Notes: generated by a model not told the origin, from the sequence alone. 64,000 nucleotides of DNA from Pseudomonas violetae (GCF_023072615.1 NZ_JAKNRW010000001.1:420686-484685), one strand, 5' to 3'; shown: positions 24,891 to 34,328, counted from the first letter of the stretch. Numbers and translations are program-made.

Positions 24891-26186
24891 ATGATTGAAG
24901 ACGACTTGATCATTACCCAGTCCGCGACGACTTTCCTGGATAACGCCGGAAGAATCAACGTTTTCTGGGGCGGGCTCTCACTGGATGAGTCTCAGAGCCG
25001 TGGCCTGCTCCCGCTTCTCGTTCTAGGGTTGCTCAGGCGTACGACTGATTTTGAGCTGTATCAGTACAAACTGCCCGCCAAGGCACGGATAGACAACTTC
25101 CTCGCCACGGCTTGGGGAATAGGCGGTCTCGGTGGGGCGCCAAACCTTCTGTGGGTTCAGCCGGGTCTATACGCATCGCAGGGCAAACAATTACGCAGGA
25201 GAGTGCGCACTCTGTCGCCGAAAACGAAAATAGTTGCCCTATCGCGCGCGCTTCCATCAGCGTTCGAGGAGAACGCTGCTACTTATTGTTTTGAAGTAAC
25301 AGAAGGATCTGTTGATGATAGTTTTTCTGGCGAGGAAATTATTGAAGTCATAAATCGGCGCGAGAGAATAACTCAGGAAATGAGAATTAAGAAGGACGCC
25401 GCCCAACCGGGGTTCGCCATTAGTGAATCGAACAGGAAGCGTTTATTAGTGGATCTAGAACCCTACGTAGGAGCCGTCTTTACTTCAATAAAAGGACTTA
25501 CGGATGGGCACAGTTGGTGCGAGATCCAACAAGCAACTAATCTGCTTGCCTACGGTCAGGAATTTACTATATCCGAGGAGGACAGGGAGTACGAGAGAAT
25601 CATCACAGAGCGTTCAGAGCAGCGAAGGTACGAAGAGCGATACCTCGGCTCACTCTACAACCTACGCGAGGCTTTGAAGTGCCTACCTTTTGGTCGAACA
25701 GAGGCCTTTGAAGATCGACTGCCTGAATTTGGCTTGCGGGATTTTCTTGAAGGTGATGACCACATCAGTGGCGACATGGCCCGTGCGATTCACCAGTCAA
25801 TGAAGAAAGGAAATGTATTGTTCCCGACTACTATAGAGCAGTTCGTAGCCGCGCTTAACATCGTAACAGACGATGGCAGCGATCTAGTTGCTTTCTCGGA
25901 ATTGACCTCGCGGGAGGTGACTTCTAAACAATATCGTTTCCTCATAACGGCGCAGGACAACAGCGTCACCACTCTCTACTGTTTACAACGAGCCACCATT
26001 CGCGTTTCAAATGAATGGCTAGAAAAGATCAGTGCATATATTGGCGTCTGCGAGATACAGAAAGAAGCGATGATCGCGTTAATGGAGTTGGTCGAACTCC
26101 CGATGTCGGCTTCACTCTCCGGACTGATCCCTAAACTTGTTGACTGTATTCTTGTAGAAGACCCTGAATGGCCAAATTACCCATAA
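24891..26186 (+). CDS. Unrecognised 431-aa protein (possible novel island effector)
   Basis: Soluble, with no signal peptide or membrane helix. The N-terminal 130 residues alternate strands and helices (INVFWGGLSLDESQSRGLL, then LLVLGLLRR, and LLWVQPGLYASQGKQLRRRVRTL), suggesting a nucleotide-binding or Rossmann-like part. The middle (about 210-260) is a charged helical stretch (EEDREYERIITERSEQRRYEERY), and the C-terminal third (about 300-431) is helical with 'LVDCILVEDPEWPNYP' at the end. I recognise no family. The gene is less GC-rich than its neighbours and uses more AT-ending codons, a sign of recent transfer. It stands alone with a palindrome in front of it. Confidence 0.65.
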   Translation: MIEDDLIITQSATTFLDNAGRINVFWGGLSLDESQSRGLLPLLVLGLLRRTTDFELYQYKLPAKARIDNFLATAWGIGGLGGAPNLLWVQPGLYASQGKQLRRRVRTLSPKTKIVALSRALPSAFEENAATYCFEVTEGSVDDSFSGEEIIEVINRRERITQEMRIKKDAAQPGFAISESNRKRLLVDLEPYVGAVFTSIKGLTDGHSWCEIQQATNLLAYGQEFTISEEDREYERIITERSEQRRYEERYLGSLYNLREALKCLPFGRTEAFEDRLPEFGLRDFLEGDDHISGDMARAIHQSMKKGNVLFPTTIEQFVAALNIVTDDGSDLVAFSELTSREVTSKQYRFLITAQDNSVTTLYCLQRATIRVSNEWLEKISAYIGVCEIQKEAMIALMELVELPMSASLSGLIPKLVDCILVEDPEWPNYP

Positions 26187-26382
26187 GTGGGCAATTATTC
26201 GCTGCGCGGTTTGGTGAATAATGCTGCCCCTTGCACTTCAAATGTCCGCTGTATCGAAGCTTTTCGGAACACGACGCTTTACCGCGACAGTTTTAATTCT
26301 CGAATATCAGAGACTTCTAGCGGAGCCATGATTACCGGGGGCCGTCCGACTGAACAGAGCCCACTTACTCACGTCACAAGGC

Positions 26383-26655
26383 CTACTCAGCACACATCTC
26401 TTCGACCACGGCGCGGTAAAGCAGACGCTGTTCTGTGCTCATTTTGGCGGAGCCACAGTCTGCGTAACCGGAATGAATCCACATATGGTGGATCAGATCC
26501 TTTAGCCCGGCTGTCTCAGCGCGATAGGCCTCGTCTGTCGCCAACGTATGCGCAGCGCGCGCCACAGTGCGCATGCTTGCACGCAGTTCGTCGTTCAGAC
26601 ACGTCTGCGTATCAGCAGCGGCCTTAACGGCGCCGGCGGCTTTGAGCAAAGTCAC
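26383..26655 (-). CDS. Hypothetical helical protein
   Basis: 90 aa, almost wholly helical ([53 protein letters not shown]). Not recognised. A minus-strand gene convergent with the 431-aa gene. Confidence 0.45.
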
Positions 26656-26742
26656 ATCTCACCTCCAATTCTCGGGATTGAAACCCTTTCATTTCTCAGA
26701 AAAACTCGGACCTTCTTGAGCAAGCGGACCGTGTAGCGCCAA

Positions 26743-27252
26743 TTACTTTACTCGGATCGCGTGAACCTGCTGGATGACAGCGATGCCGAGTTCGCTGAAC
26801 TCAACATCGAAATTATCGACTCCACTCGACAGCCCCTCAGGCAAGGCAGCGATAAGGCCCTTGTCCCGGCACACCTTCGCCAGGCGGAATTCCTGCCGCT
26901 CGCACGAAACCGATGAGGTCGTGCTCAAGTCATCGTCAAAAAGGCTGAGGAATCCGCGCTGGCTCGCTGTCAGTTTTCTTTCAATGGAGCGTGCCTGTTG
27001 GGTGAGCAGCCAGCGAGATGTTTGATCTGCGGCAACTTCGCTCTTCGCCCAGGCTGCGAAAGCCACCCGGGTGCTATTGGATTCATTGCCCGGGGCCACC
27101 CCGCCGCTGCTCGTGATAGATCTGTAACGCAGGCAGTCACAGTCCGCGACGGCGTCATAGAGTTTGTACTGAGCCCCCTCCGCGATCACCTGGCGCAAGC
27201 CGTTCTTGCCATCGGTGTAAAAGCGCCCCACACCAATATCTGCCTTCTTCAT
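26743..27252 (-). CDS. Hypothetical protein
   Basis: 169 aa. Begins MKKADIGVGRFYTDGKNG, with an early strand cluster (GAQYKLYDAVADCDCLRY). A C-A-C-type Cys pair near residue 38, a helical middle (QARSIERKLTASQRGFLSLF), and an acidic end. Looks like a regulatory or adaptor protein, family unknown. Divergent from the PLD gene across 269 nt of non-coding sequence. Confidence 0.5.
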   Translation of the reverse strand: MKKADIGVGRFYTDGKNGLRQVIAEGAQYKLYDAVADCDCLRYRSITSSGGVAPGNESNSTRVAFAAWAKSEVAADQTSRWLLTQQARSIERKLTASQRGFLSLFDDDLSTTSSVSCERQEFRLAKVCRDKGLIAALPEGLSSGVDNFDVEFSELGIAVIQQVHAIRVK

Positions 27253-27521
27253 ACCGCCTCACTTCTAAAATTGTCGGGCATGACCGCCATATGGTCACGT
27301 TGTTCAGCACAGTCCCACCCCCCAGCTTGCCTAGGGATCTGACGCCTAGTATCTGGTTTAGGGGCTGTTTCAGTGCCACCGGATTTTCATTGGGAGGTTC
27401 GCGTGCCACCAGCATCAGTTTAATGACCTTACCGCCCGCCTAACTTGAACCCTGTCGATATACTGGCTGGTACCGGAGAGCCAGACGGTTCCCTAATCCA
27501 CCAGCAGTCCAAGGACGGCGC

Positions 27522-28823
27522 ATGATCCGCATCAGACAAAATCTCACCAAGACGTGGCAATCCCAATTTGAGGGTGCGACGACTCAGATCACCGTGTTAT
27601 CGCCCTACATCACCCCAAACGACACGCTCCCTTTGCTGAAAGACAAAGACGCGAGGATCTATACCCTATTCCAGGTCCGGGACTTCGTATCAGGTGCGTC
27701 TGATATCAAATTCCTCACCTCGCTGGTGAAGGCTAAGCACCAGGTCTACGAGCTGAAAACGCTGCATGCGAAGGTGGTAATGGATGAAGACAGCTTCGTA
27801 ACTCTGGGCAGCCAGAATCTAACCGACCGCGGGGCCGGGGGAAATCTGGAATTGAACGTTTGCTTCGACGGCACTAGCCGCGAGATCACCTGCGACATGG
27901 TGCGGAGCAAGGTTGAATCTTGGATCGCTAAAGGTAAGCCAAGACTCATCACCGGTGAACGCATCAAACAGATGGAAAAGCGTATCGAGGCCGTACGGGA
28001 GGCCTATGAAGAGTTCAATGGCCAAGCCCAGAAAGAGCAAGACGCAGCTGACGCTGAAGATGCATTGCTTGGCGAGCCTGAGGTCGAAGCTGGACAGACT
28101 GAGCGGCAGCGAGCGGACGAATCGAACTGGATAGAAATCCGGAAGAAGGTCAGGAAAGCCAGCGCGTCTACCGCAGTTCACCAAGGCGTGATTTCTTGCT
28201 ACGACGATAGAACCCCCTTCCTGCGATTCACCGCCCAGGACCTCCTGCACTGGCCCCGCAAGGACGGTTCGATCGAGCAGCTCTATCCGAGGAAGAGATA
28301 CTTATGCATCCTGAATGAGCGGGAGTTTGGCTGGGCAAGACTCGCCAAAACTCAGATAACCAGGATTGCCCAGCACATAACCCTTGGCAGAATCATTCCA
28401 GGCCTTCCTAAGGTTGAGGTCGAACTTTGGGCTCAGGGAGAGTTGGGAGAGAAGGCACCGCCCGGAACGAATCTAGTAGCGATTCTGTTGATCGACGATG
28501 AACTCGTTTGCACAGTTCCAATGAGATATTTGTTAGCAAATCCGGAGGTCAAAGCAGCAATTCCTCCCAGCCGCAGCGCTGTGGATGAAGTTCGCGCCCC
28601 ACCCAAAGAAACAAAGGCAGTTCTGAAATGGCTTAGGGAGAATCCGAGAAAATTTAAGCTAGCGATCTCCAAACACATCGCTAGTAACAACGACGCCCCT
28701 GGGCACCGTAAAACCTACGGAGGGGATGCTCAAGACTTTGTAGGTCCGCACCTCACGACGGTCAACATGGGCGTAGCATTCAAGGGGAAGAACCCGATTT
28801 TGATCCTGACTACTCAACCCTGA
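27522..28823 (+). CDS. PLD-domain protein, single HKD motif
   Basis: 433 aa. Residues about 20-160 form one phospholipase-D-superfamily domain. The HKD motif reads H82-x-K84 with Asp90 and the GSxN box at 96-99 (LHAKVVMDEDSFVTLGSQNL). Only one HKD is present, so the active enzyme would be a dimer, as in bacterial nucleases of the Nuc/BfiI kind and several defence effectors. A basic coiled helical linker (about 160-200) leads to an unrecognised C-terminal domain of about 230 residues, whose last part has SKHIASNNDAPGHRKTYGG. Likely role: nuclease or phosphodiesterase. A strong hairpin follows. Confidence 0.75.
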   Translation: MIRIRQNLTKTWQSQFEGATTQITVLSPYITPNDTLPLLKDKDARIYTLFQVRDFVSGASDIKFLTSLVKAKHQVYELKTLHAKVVMDEDSFVTLGSQNLTDRGAGGNLELNVCFDGTSREITCDMVRSKVESWIAKGKPRLITGERIKQMEKRIEAVREAYEEFNGQAQKEQDAADAEDALLGEPEVEAGQTERQRADESNWIEIRKKVRKASASTAVHQGVISCYDDRTPFLRFTAQDLLHWPRKDGSIEQLYPRKRYLCILNEREFGWARLAKTQITRIAQHITLGRIIPGLPKVEVELWAQGELGEKAPPGTNLVAILLIDDELVCTVPMRYLLANPEVKAAIPPSRSAVDEVRAPPKETKAVLKWLRENPRKFKLAISKHIASNNDAPGHRKTYGGDAQDFVGPHLTTVNMGVAFKGKNPILILTTQP

Positions 28824-28831
28824 TACGCAGT

Positions 28832-28855
28832 AGAGCTGGCCCGTCGGCCAGCTCT
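28832..28855. terminator. Bidirectional hairpin
   Basis: Perfect ten-base arms AGAGCTGGCC and GGCCAGCTCT around CGTC. It lies between the plus-strand PLD gene and the converging minus-strand frameshifted gene. No T-run, so its strength as a terminator is uncertain. Confidence 0.6.
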
Positions 28856-28867
28856 CAATACCCCCTC

Positions 28868-29172
28868 CTATGCCGAAGCGGCTTCTGGGCGAAACACACA
28901 TTCAACTTCTCCGTACTGGGCGATCACGTTCCCTTCCGGGTTGAAATACATGATCTTCCACGTCGGATGTAATTACGGGCCTTGGCCCGGTACTTATGCG
29001 ATTGATTTGCGAATCTAACGTCTAGGTTGGCGCCGGCGTTCACCCTAACAATGGTGCCCATCTCCCCGTCGACCTCCACGTTCATCCCCACCTGTGCGAA
29101 CTCAATCCCGCGGAGCCGGATCATGTCGTCGACGAATTGGTCCTTCTTCGTTTTCTTGCGGGTTGAAGCCAT
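28868..29172 (-). pseudogene. Small hypothetical protein, frameshifted
   Basis: ATG at 29172 opens MASTRKKTKKDQFVDDMI and VGMNVEVDGEMGTIVRVNAGANLDVRFANQ, a small KOW/SH3-like domain. That frame then drifts into a basic tail (residues 61-82). One base over, the sequence continues in a more natural way: HPTWKIMYFNPEGNVIAQYGE and then EVECVFRPEAASA, to a stop at 28868-28870. So the protein was probably about 100 aa and has lost one base near 28970. Reminiscent of small phage proteins; not named. Confidence 0.6.
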
Positions 29173-29413
29173 TTCCGTTCCTCAGCGCGGGTCTAGGTCT
29201 TTGTTCGCAGACCTGGTTCTGAGCGTGGGTCGAATTCCAGGCTAGGTGGGGCGAGCCGCCTGCCATCCTTATTGTTTGTTTTTAGCGGTCGTCCGCCTTA
29301 GGCACCGCCCGAAGAATGGGGGTTCTGGCACGGGGATCCTGCGTTGATCCTATACCGACGCAATCAATGGTTTGCTCGCCCCGAAGCGGACCCTGAAAAC
29401 CGAAGGAAAAAAT

Positions 29414-29848
29414 ATGCCAGTAACCCTAGAGCACCATCAGCCACCTCTCTCCTACTCGAGCTATGACAAAGCGGAGGAAGCCTGCTTTCAGGCCCTAGTA
29501 GTGGACTGGTACAAGGCAGCGGAAATTATGCGCATCAAGCCTCCAGGCACCGTTGCAAAGCTCGACAGCGACACGTCTCTTGTCATGGGCGAACTCAACG
29601 GTGAGTTGTACCTATTCGAGTCGCCTGACCTTGACCCGCTTTCCACGGACTGCAATCTCTTCCGTCCCGAAGACTGGGATGGGATAGGCGAGCATGAGTT
29701 CGATCAGTTCGGTACATGGCTCAGGAACTGGCTGGCTAGCCCGGAGTTCTCCCCCATGATGGCCCCTGATAAGGTCGCGGCGAACATAGACCATAATTTC
29801 AGACCCGAGCAACCAAGCGTTGCGGACTGGATTTGGGACGGGAAATAA
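29414..29848 (+). CDS. Hypothetical protein
   Basis: 144 aa from ATG 29414 with GAAGGAAAA upstream. Begins MPVTLEHHQPPLSYSSYDKA. Acidic overall, with LGxx-type strands (TSLVMGELNGELYLFES) and an LRNWLASPEFSPMMAP helix. Not recognised. Soluble. Confidence 0.5.
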   Translation: MPVTLEHHQPPLSYSSYDKAEEACFQALVVDWYKAAEIMRIKPPGTVAKLDSDTSLVMGELNGELYLFESPDLDPLSTDCNLFRPEDWDGIGEHEFDQFGTWLRNWLASPEFSPMMAPDKVAANIDHNFRPEQPSVADWIWDGK

Positions 29849-29996
29849 AACCCGCGCAAGCGTTACACCGTAGACAGTTGCGGACCTCCGAACGCTGTCT
29901 ACGGCAGAACAAGCGGCCGCACTTGCTCGACTGCTGCGACATAGCAGATGGGTCTGTTGAACGAAGCGGCATGTTGGGTTGCGGCCCGAAGGCGAT

Positions 29997-30680
29997 TCAT
30001 TTTGCCAACCGTCCCTGGGCAAACGCCATTGCCTTCTGGGTCATTTGCTCCGCGTGCCGCTCGAGCTGCTTCTGGGCATTCTGAATCTCCTTCAGCCCCC
30101 ACCGCTGGAGTAGCTGCGATTGGATTTGCTGCACTTGCGGAGAACGGTAGATGGCTTCGACGTCGCAAATTCCCATCATGCCTGGCGTACTCTCACACCG
30201 AGTATTCATCACTATTTGGCAGTGATGACTGTCCAGCACTTGAAAGCCCATCTTCTCGTAGTACGGCACTTTCGCGACGGAGCAGGTCAGCTCCACGTGG
30301 GGATACCGCGCGATCGCCCTCTCCATCATTTCCCGCCCAATACCACGGCGTCGGTGCGACTTCTTCACCGCCATGTAGTTAATGCCACAGGCTTCTGGGT
30401 GGGATTTAACGGGCAGGTACAGCAAAAATCCAACTACCTCAGCAGGATTGTCCTCGGCGAACGCCACGATCAACTCAACGGGGGCATCAGGTTGCCGGCC
30501 AATACGCTGGATGTACAAATCAACCTCGCACGGCAAGGCCCATTCATAAACTCGATACAGCGGATTGCTAGCGGGCACCGCAAGCATGCTCAAGTCGGTG
30601 AGGTAACTCACAACCAATTGCAGGACCTGACCAGTGATATCGCCGGATGGGGACGAATCGTGAAAGAGGACGATTGGCAT
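29997..30680 (-). CDS. GNAT-family N-acetyltransferase
   Basis: 227 aa. Start at MPIVLFHDSS (30680); an upstream frame adds 22 hydrophobic residues without family match. The acetyl-CoA-binding motif A is KKSHRRRGIGREMMERAIA near residue 126, preceded by INYMAVKK. Motif B is VPYYEKMGFQVLDSHHC near 156. A C-terminal helical tail of about 60 residues (QIQSQLLQRWGLKEIQNAQK...) is unusual for a plain GNAT and may be for dimerisation. Substrate unknown. Confidence 0.85.
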   Translation of the reverse strand: MPIVLFHDSSPSGDITGQVLQLVVSYLTDLSMLAVPASNPLYRVYEWALPCEVDLYIQRIGRQPDAPVELIVAFAEDNPAEVVGFLLYLPVKSHPEACGINYMAVKKSHRRRGIGREMMERAIARYPHVELTCSVAKVPYYEKMGFQVLDSHHCQIVMNTRCESTPGMMGICDVEAIYRSPQVQQIQSQLLQRWGLKEIQNAQKQLERHAEQMTQKAMAFAQGRLAK

Positions 30681-30871
30681 TGGCTTCCTTAGCTTGGAAA
30701 TGACGGGCAACAACCAGAAATTGATTGCAACCAGTATAACAACCAACCCAGAACCAGCTAGTCAGCCTTCGAAGCTGTCATTTTGGTTGGCCGAATTCTC
30801 GTTTGATCGTTATCTTAGGCGCGAGGTCAGGGTTGACCTTGTCGAAAACCAAACTCCATTGAGGATTTCAA

Positions 30872-31912
30872 GTGAGCTTTATCATCTTTATCTTGTGCGC
30901 TGTGGCAGCCTACCAGGCGTATAAGCGTCGGTCCCCCCTCGGCTTTGCGGGGACTGGCGCGCTTCTGGTGCTTGCGTGGAACTATGAGCCGTATGGAAGT
31001 CTGGTTGAAAATCTCCTAAACGCGGTGCTTGGCTACACACTGACGCTTGCAGTCGCCGCCGCTGTGATGGGTGGCGGTTCGTATCTGTATTTCAAAAGTA
31101 AGGGTCAACTCAGGCCGAAATCAGGTCTGTTTGGTCGTGACGATATGTCGGATATGTATCTCCTGGTTGGCCGCGTTCTGGACACACAAACCTCCAGCGC
31201 CGTCTTCTCCGACACCCGCCTAACCCGGAATGCTTTCGGGCAACTTGATACCCAGACCTCCCACGAAGTGGTAGTGACTCACAACACCTGGGTCCACGAT
31301 CTGACCAACGATGTTGATGTCAACTATTCAGGCAGCGGCACCTTGAAAGCACGGCCGGGACACATTGTTGGGACAATGAGCTATAAGGGCCGAAGTTTCC
31401 TCGATATCAACTTCTCGACCAACAACACTTATCTGGTCACGCCATTGACAAAAAGTATTATCTTGTCCGCTGTGATCGCGATCGGATTGATCCTACTCGG
31501 GTGGGTTGTTTTCCCAGTGTTCGCTCTTGTGTCCCCGCTCGTTTGGTCGGGGCACTTAAAAATGGCGGGCAATGCCGGCATCTGGACCAAAGCCGTAGTT
31601 CCAGGTAGCCACCGCGTTGAAGCACTGATGACGTACGGCGGCGGTATTATCTACCTCCTCCTAATGCCTATTGCTTTCAGCGTACTGTGGAAAATGAATG
31701 CAACACCCCCGGCTTACGTGACAACCATCGGCGTTCTATTTGCCGTCCTAGTCGGTTTGCACCAGTACGTGGTGCGGAAAGTAGAGCCGCTGCACCTGGC
31801 CCTCCTCGACAAGGGGAAAGCCGAGCTGAACCGGCTGTACAAAGAGGCCGAGGTCAAACATGCAGCGCGAGCTGCGGCAGCCCAAGCGCCGATCGCGACT
31901 CCAGTCATGTAA
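30872..31912 (+). CDS. Membrane protein, unknown function
   Basis: 346 aa from GTG 30872 with GAGG 8 nt upstream. Two N-terminal helices (residues 1-20 and about 50-68), a soluble part of about 120 residues with beta-like strands, two or three more helices (about 188-215, 255-275 and 285-300), then a helical charged tail (LLDKGKAELNRLYKEAEVKHAARAA). It could be a transmembrane island effector or regulator. Not recognised. Confidence 0.6.
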   Translation: MSFIIFILCAVAAYQAYKRRSPLGFAGTGALLVLAWNYEPYGSLVENLLNAVLGYTLTLAVAAAVMGGGSYLYFKSKGQLRPKSGLFGRDDMSDMYLLVGRVLDTQTSSAVFSDTRLTRNAFGQLDTQTSHEVVVTHNTWVHDLTNDVDVNYSGSGTLKARPGHIVGTMSYKGRSFLDINFSTNNTYLVTPLTKSIILSAVIAIGLILLGWVVFPVFALVSPLVWSGHLKMAGNAGIWTKAVVPGSHRVEALMTYGGGIIYLLLMPIAFSVLWKMNATPPAYVTTIGVLFAVLVGLHQYVVRKVEPLHLALLDKGKAELNRLYKEAEVKHAARAAAAQAPIATPVM

Positions 31913-32034
31913 CCGTCTTTTAGACCATTCGCCTTCCGGTAAATCGAGCCTGTTACAGGCTCCATCAGACGGCAGCGATGATCTAGAAAATGCCATTGCT
32001 CCAACAACAGACGCCACCCTATCTGAGACTCAAG

Positions 32035-32256
32035 ATGAATCAGCGAACTCTAACTGCACTTATCCTGGCAGCCGGCCTTGCCACCCTCGCCGGTTGCTCC
32101 TCGCCTTCGGTGATCACCCTGAACGACGGACGCGAGATCCAGGCGGTCGACTCTCCGCAGTACGACGAAAAATCAGGGTTCTATGAGTTCGAGCAATTGG
32201 ACGGCAAAGAAACACGGATCAACAAAGATCAGGTCCTGACCGTCAAAGCGCTATAA
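32035..32256 (+). CDS. YgdI/YgdR-family small lipoprotein (DUF903)
   Basis: 73 aa. Lipoprotein signal peptide MNQRTLTALILAAGL with lipobox LAGC at the cysteine near residue 21. The mature part matches the YgdI/YgdR SH3-like module (ITLNDGREIQAVDSPQYDEK, then GFYEFEQLDG and INKDQVLTV). It sits in the outer or inner membrane facing the periplasm. Role unknown; common as a stress-linked lipoprotein. Confidence 0.88.
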   Translation: MNQRTLTALILAAGLATLAGCSSPSVITLNDGREIQAVDSPQYDEKSGFYEFEQLDGKETRINKDQVLTVKAL

Positions 32257-32647
32257 CGCGCCAGTACAGCCTGGGGGGCGCACAGACGACCTCTGCGCTT
32301 CTGATGAAAGCCCGCCTTGTGCGGGCTTTCTCGTTACAGGCCCGCATGTCTATGGGGCCCTCGCCGTAGCTCTTAAGATCGTTAGTTCCTGCGAGATTCC
32401 ACGATTCAACCTGCGCTCATTAGCCTGAAACGGGCAAGGACGCTCTCCTCGTGGGGCGCTCCTCCATGCCGTACCGCCCCGACACGAATTGAATACCGGA
32501 CATTGGGACTGATGTCCCGGCTCTAGAAGGCGGAAAAAGGAAGCACCGACAAGCCGCCCCTCGAGGGCTGCTGGCACGCGCAAGGTCGAGGGATGATTTG
32601 CCCGTGGAATATTCCTCCACTGACCAGCAATCATCTAGGAAGACCCC
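32257..32647. other. Gene-free stretch
   Basis: Contains the terminator at 32307 and then about 310 bp in which I find no gene. A minus-strand frame at 32350-32634 has neither start signal nor protein-like composition. Confidence 0.5.
32307..32329 (+). terminator. Rho-independent terminator
   Basis: Nine-base arms AAAGCCCGC and GCGGGCTTT around CTTGT, then CTCGTT. It terminates the YgdI/YgdR lipoprotein gene. Confidence 0.85.
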
Positions 32648-32965
32648 GTGGAAATCATTTGCTTACCCGTGATCAGCACTGCCCACGTTACACAGGAAGT
32701 CGCCGAACGTCTGACTAACGAAGGGAACAACAACCCATGGTGCCCGGGCGCATCGTGGGAGCACGGTTTCTTCTTGCACCTGGACGAGCTGGAGGCGCGC
32801 TCGTCTGAAACCGTCACCATTCCTCAGTGCCTGATCGACATCCGCAATTGGCTGCGTGCACAGAATCTGCGCAGCACGAACGGTGTGCGGAGCATGCGTA
32901 CCGACTGGGTGCGTCTGGATCAGGACGCCGACGTCGCTGAAGGCCTACCATCCTACGACTGGTAG
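32648..32965 (+). CDS. DUF5983-family protein
   Basis: 105 aa from GTG 32648 (no better ATG, weak site). Blocks characteristic of DUF5983: the opening VISTAHVTQEVAERL and the ending RLDQDADVAEGLPSYDW, where the family ends 'DxDxDxxxxLPtYeW'. DUF5983 proteins are typical of Pseudomonas integrative elements and conjugative plasmids; function unknown. A good marker that this stretch belongs to such an element. Confidence 0.75.
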   Translation: MEIICLPVISTAHVTQEVAERLTNEGNNNPWCPGASWEHGFFLHLDELEARSSETVTIPQCLIDIRNWLRAQNLRSTNGVRSMRTDWVRLDQDADVAEGLPSYDW

Positions 32966-33241
32966 GGCAGCGCTAAACTTAGGGCGTCCCAACGCGCCCT
33001 ACTTCCGCTGACCGAACATGGGCTATTCGAGGATCGGGATGGTCGAATCAACGTGCTCCCCGGCACCCGCCCTGCGATCTCGATCCTCTGCCCAATGCGC
33101 AGCGCCCTGAATTTCTAACGGCGACTTTGGGTGGGTGAACCAGACCGGTGCCGTTAGGATACTCAGAACAAAACTGGCCAGCGCGGGTAACCTGATTGGC
33201 CAGCGTAAAAACTCAACTTTCGGGAATCAAAGGGAACCGCA

Positions 33242-33364
33242 ATGACTGCCAGATACATGCCCCTACGGGACAGTTGCGAAGAGATGCGGGCCGAACGTCG
33301 GCCGGCACAAGAAGCCATCCGCGCCGCGGTCGTCCTAGCCGACGCCAAGGAAGCATTCGAGTGA
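33242..33364 (+). CDS. Small ORF overlapping the next gene
   Basis: 40 aa, MTARYMPLRDSCEEMR then RPAQEAIRAAVVLADAKEAFE. GGGA lies upstream. Its stop overlaps the GTG start of the following gene (GTGA), a layout that usually means coupled translation. Unknown function. Confidence 0.45.
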   Translation: MTARYMPLRDSCEEMRAERRPAQEAIRAAVVLADAKEAFE

Positions 33365-33597
33365 CGGTCCAGGAGCGCGCTACGGGCGAAAACAGTTCCA
33401 GCCGGGCGTTCCCATGGGAATCGAACGGGCTCACGTTCAGAACGCGCGGGGAGCTTGAGCAGCTTGTGGAGCGGTTCGTCACGTCAGGGTCACCCCGGCA
33501 CCTGGCCGCGGCAAGAACGCTGGTGAACGAAGCCGTCGCCAACTACAAGCTGACCACAGACCAATACAACGACCTCAAACAGCGTCTTCATTTTTGA
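33361..33597 (+). CDS. Small hypothetical protein, coupled to the preceding ORF
   Basis: 78 aa from GTG 33361. N-terminus polar, then FRTRGELEQLVERFVTSGSP and ARTLVNEAVANYKLTTDQYN, both amphipathic helices. Not recognised. A DNA- or nucleotide-binding helical protein is possible. Confidence 0.5.
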   Translation: MTVQERATGENSSSRAFPWESNGLTFRTRGELEQLVERFVTSGSPRHLAAARTLVNEAVANYKLTTDQYNDLKQRLHF

Positions 33598-33787
33598 TTG
33601 CTGATCCGCGAAACCAGAGCCATTACCGACGAGGATCAGAGCACAGTCCGAGAAACAACTCCCGTGCCGGCCGGCATTCGCTGATCAGACGATTTGGAGT
33701 GATACAGCATCTACGACAGGGCGCTGGCCGGACATCACCCGGAGTTCATTGGTTAGAAGGCAATGACGTTAGGACCGGCCTCGCGCT

Positions 33788-34015
33788 TTACTTCGAAATG
33801 CTTGCTTTCACTTCTGCGACGGCGGCGATGGCCTGATTGCGAGCAATACGCAGCGCCTCTGATGGAAAATCGCCAATGCCTGTAGAGTCCACGGTTCCTT
33901 CGTGCTCCAGCAGTGACTCCAGCGCCAGCGTGAGTAGATCGCGCTGGGCCGTAATGCGGTGCAACTCGACTTTTATATTGTCGAGCTGGTTCTTTTCAGT
34001 TGCGTTCTGGCTCAT
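33788..34015 (-). CDS. Small coiled-coil protein
   Basis: 75 aa: MSQNATEKNQLDNIKVEL, then HRITAQRDLLTLALESLLEHE, and a C-terminal helix. Heptad-like leucines suggest a coiled coil. Co-directional with the genes at 34032 and 34529. Confidence 0.5.
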   Translation of the reverse strand: MSQNATEKNQLDNIKVELHRITAQRDLLTLALESLLEHEGTVDSTGIGDFPSEALRIARNQAIAAVAEVKASISK

Positions 34016-34031
34016 AGGGTCACCTCACCGG

Positions 34032-34328
34032 TCAGGGGCGATCGCTGCGTTTGTTGATGGAGGCGATGTTCGCTTTGAAATACTCGAGACAAGCGTCAAA
34101 TCCTTGGTCTAGCAAACTAGCGTAGCCAGGCCGATGGTCGCCATTGAGGATGTAGAAGGCCTGCATTTGGCCAAAGACCAAAGCGGTTGTTACATCCCCA
34201 TACAGGGACGGGGCAGTGTCATGGTCGTTAAAGCTGATGTGGAACCCTTCGGCGCGCAGCACAGAGTTGTACTGCATCAGTGGAACTGTTACCCCGGACG
34301 AGAGTGTCATTAGTGTGCAAGTTGGCAT
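34032..34328 (-). CDS. Small hypothetical protein
   Basis: 98 aa from ATG 34328, with GAAGG 9 nt upstream (a TTG five codons earlier is not favoured). Strands (TLMTLSSGVTVPLMQYNSVL, HISFNDHDTAPSLYGDV) then a C-terminal helix (FDACLEYFKANIASIN). Not recognised. Confidence 0.5.
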   Translation of the reverse strand: MPTCTLMTLSSGVTVPLMQYNSVLRAEGFHISFNDHDTAPSLYGDVTTALVFGQMQAFYILNGDHRPGYASLLDQGFDACLEYFKANIASINKRSDRP

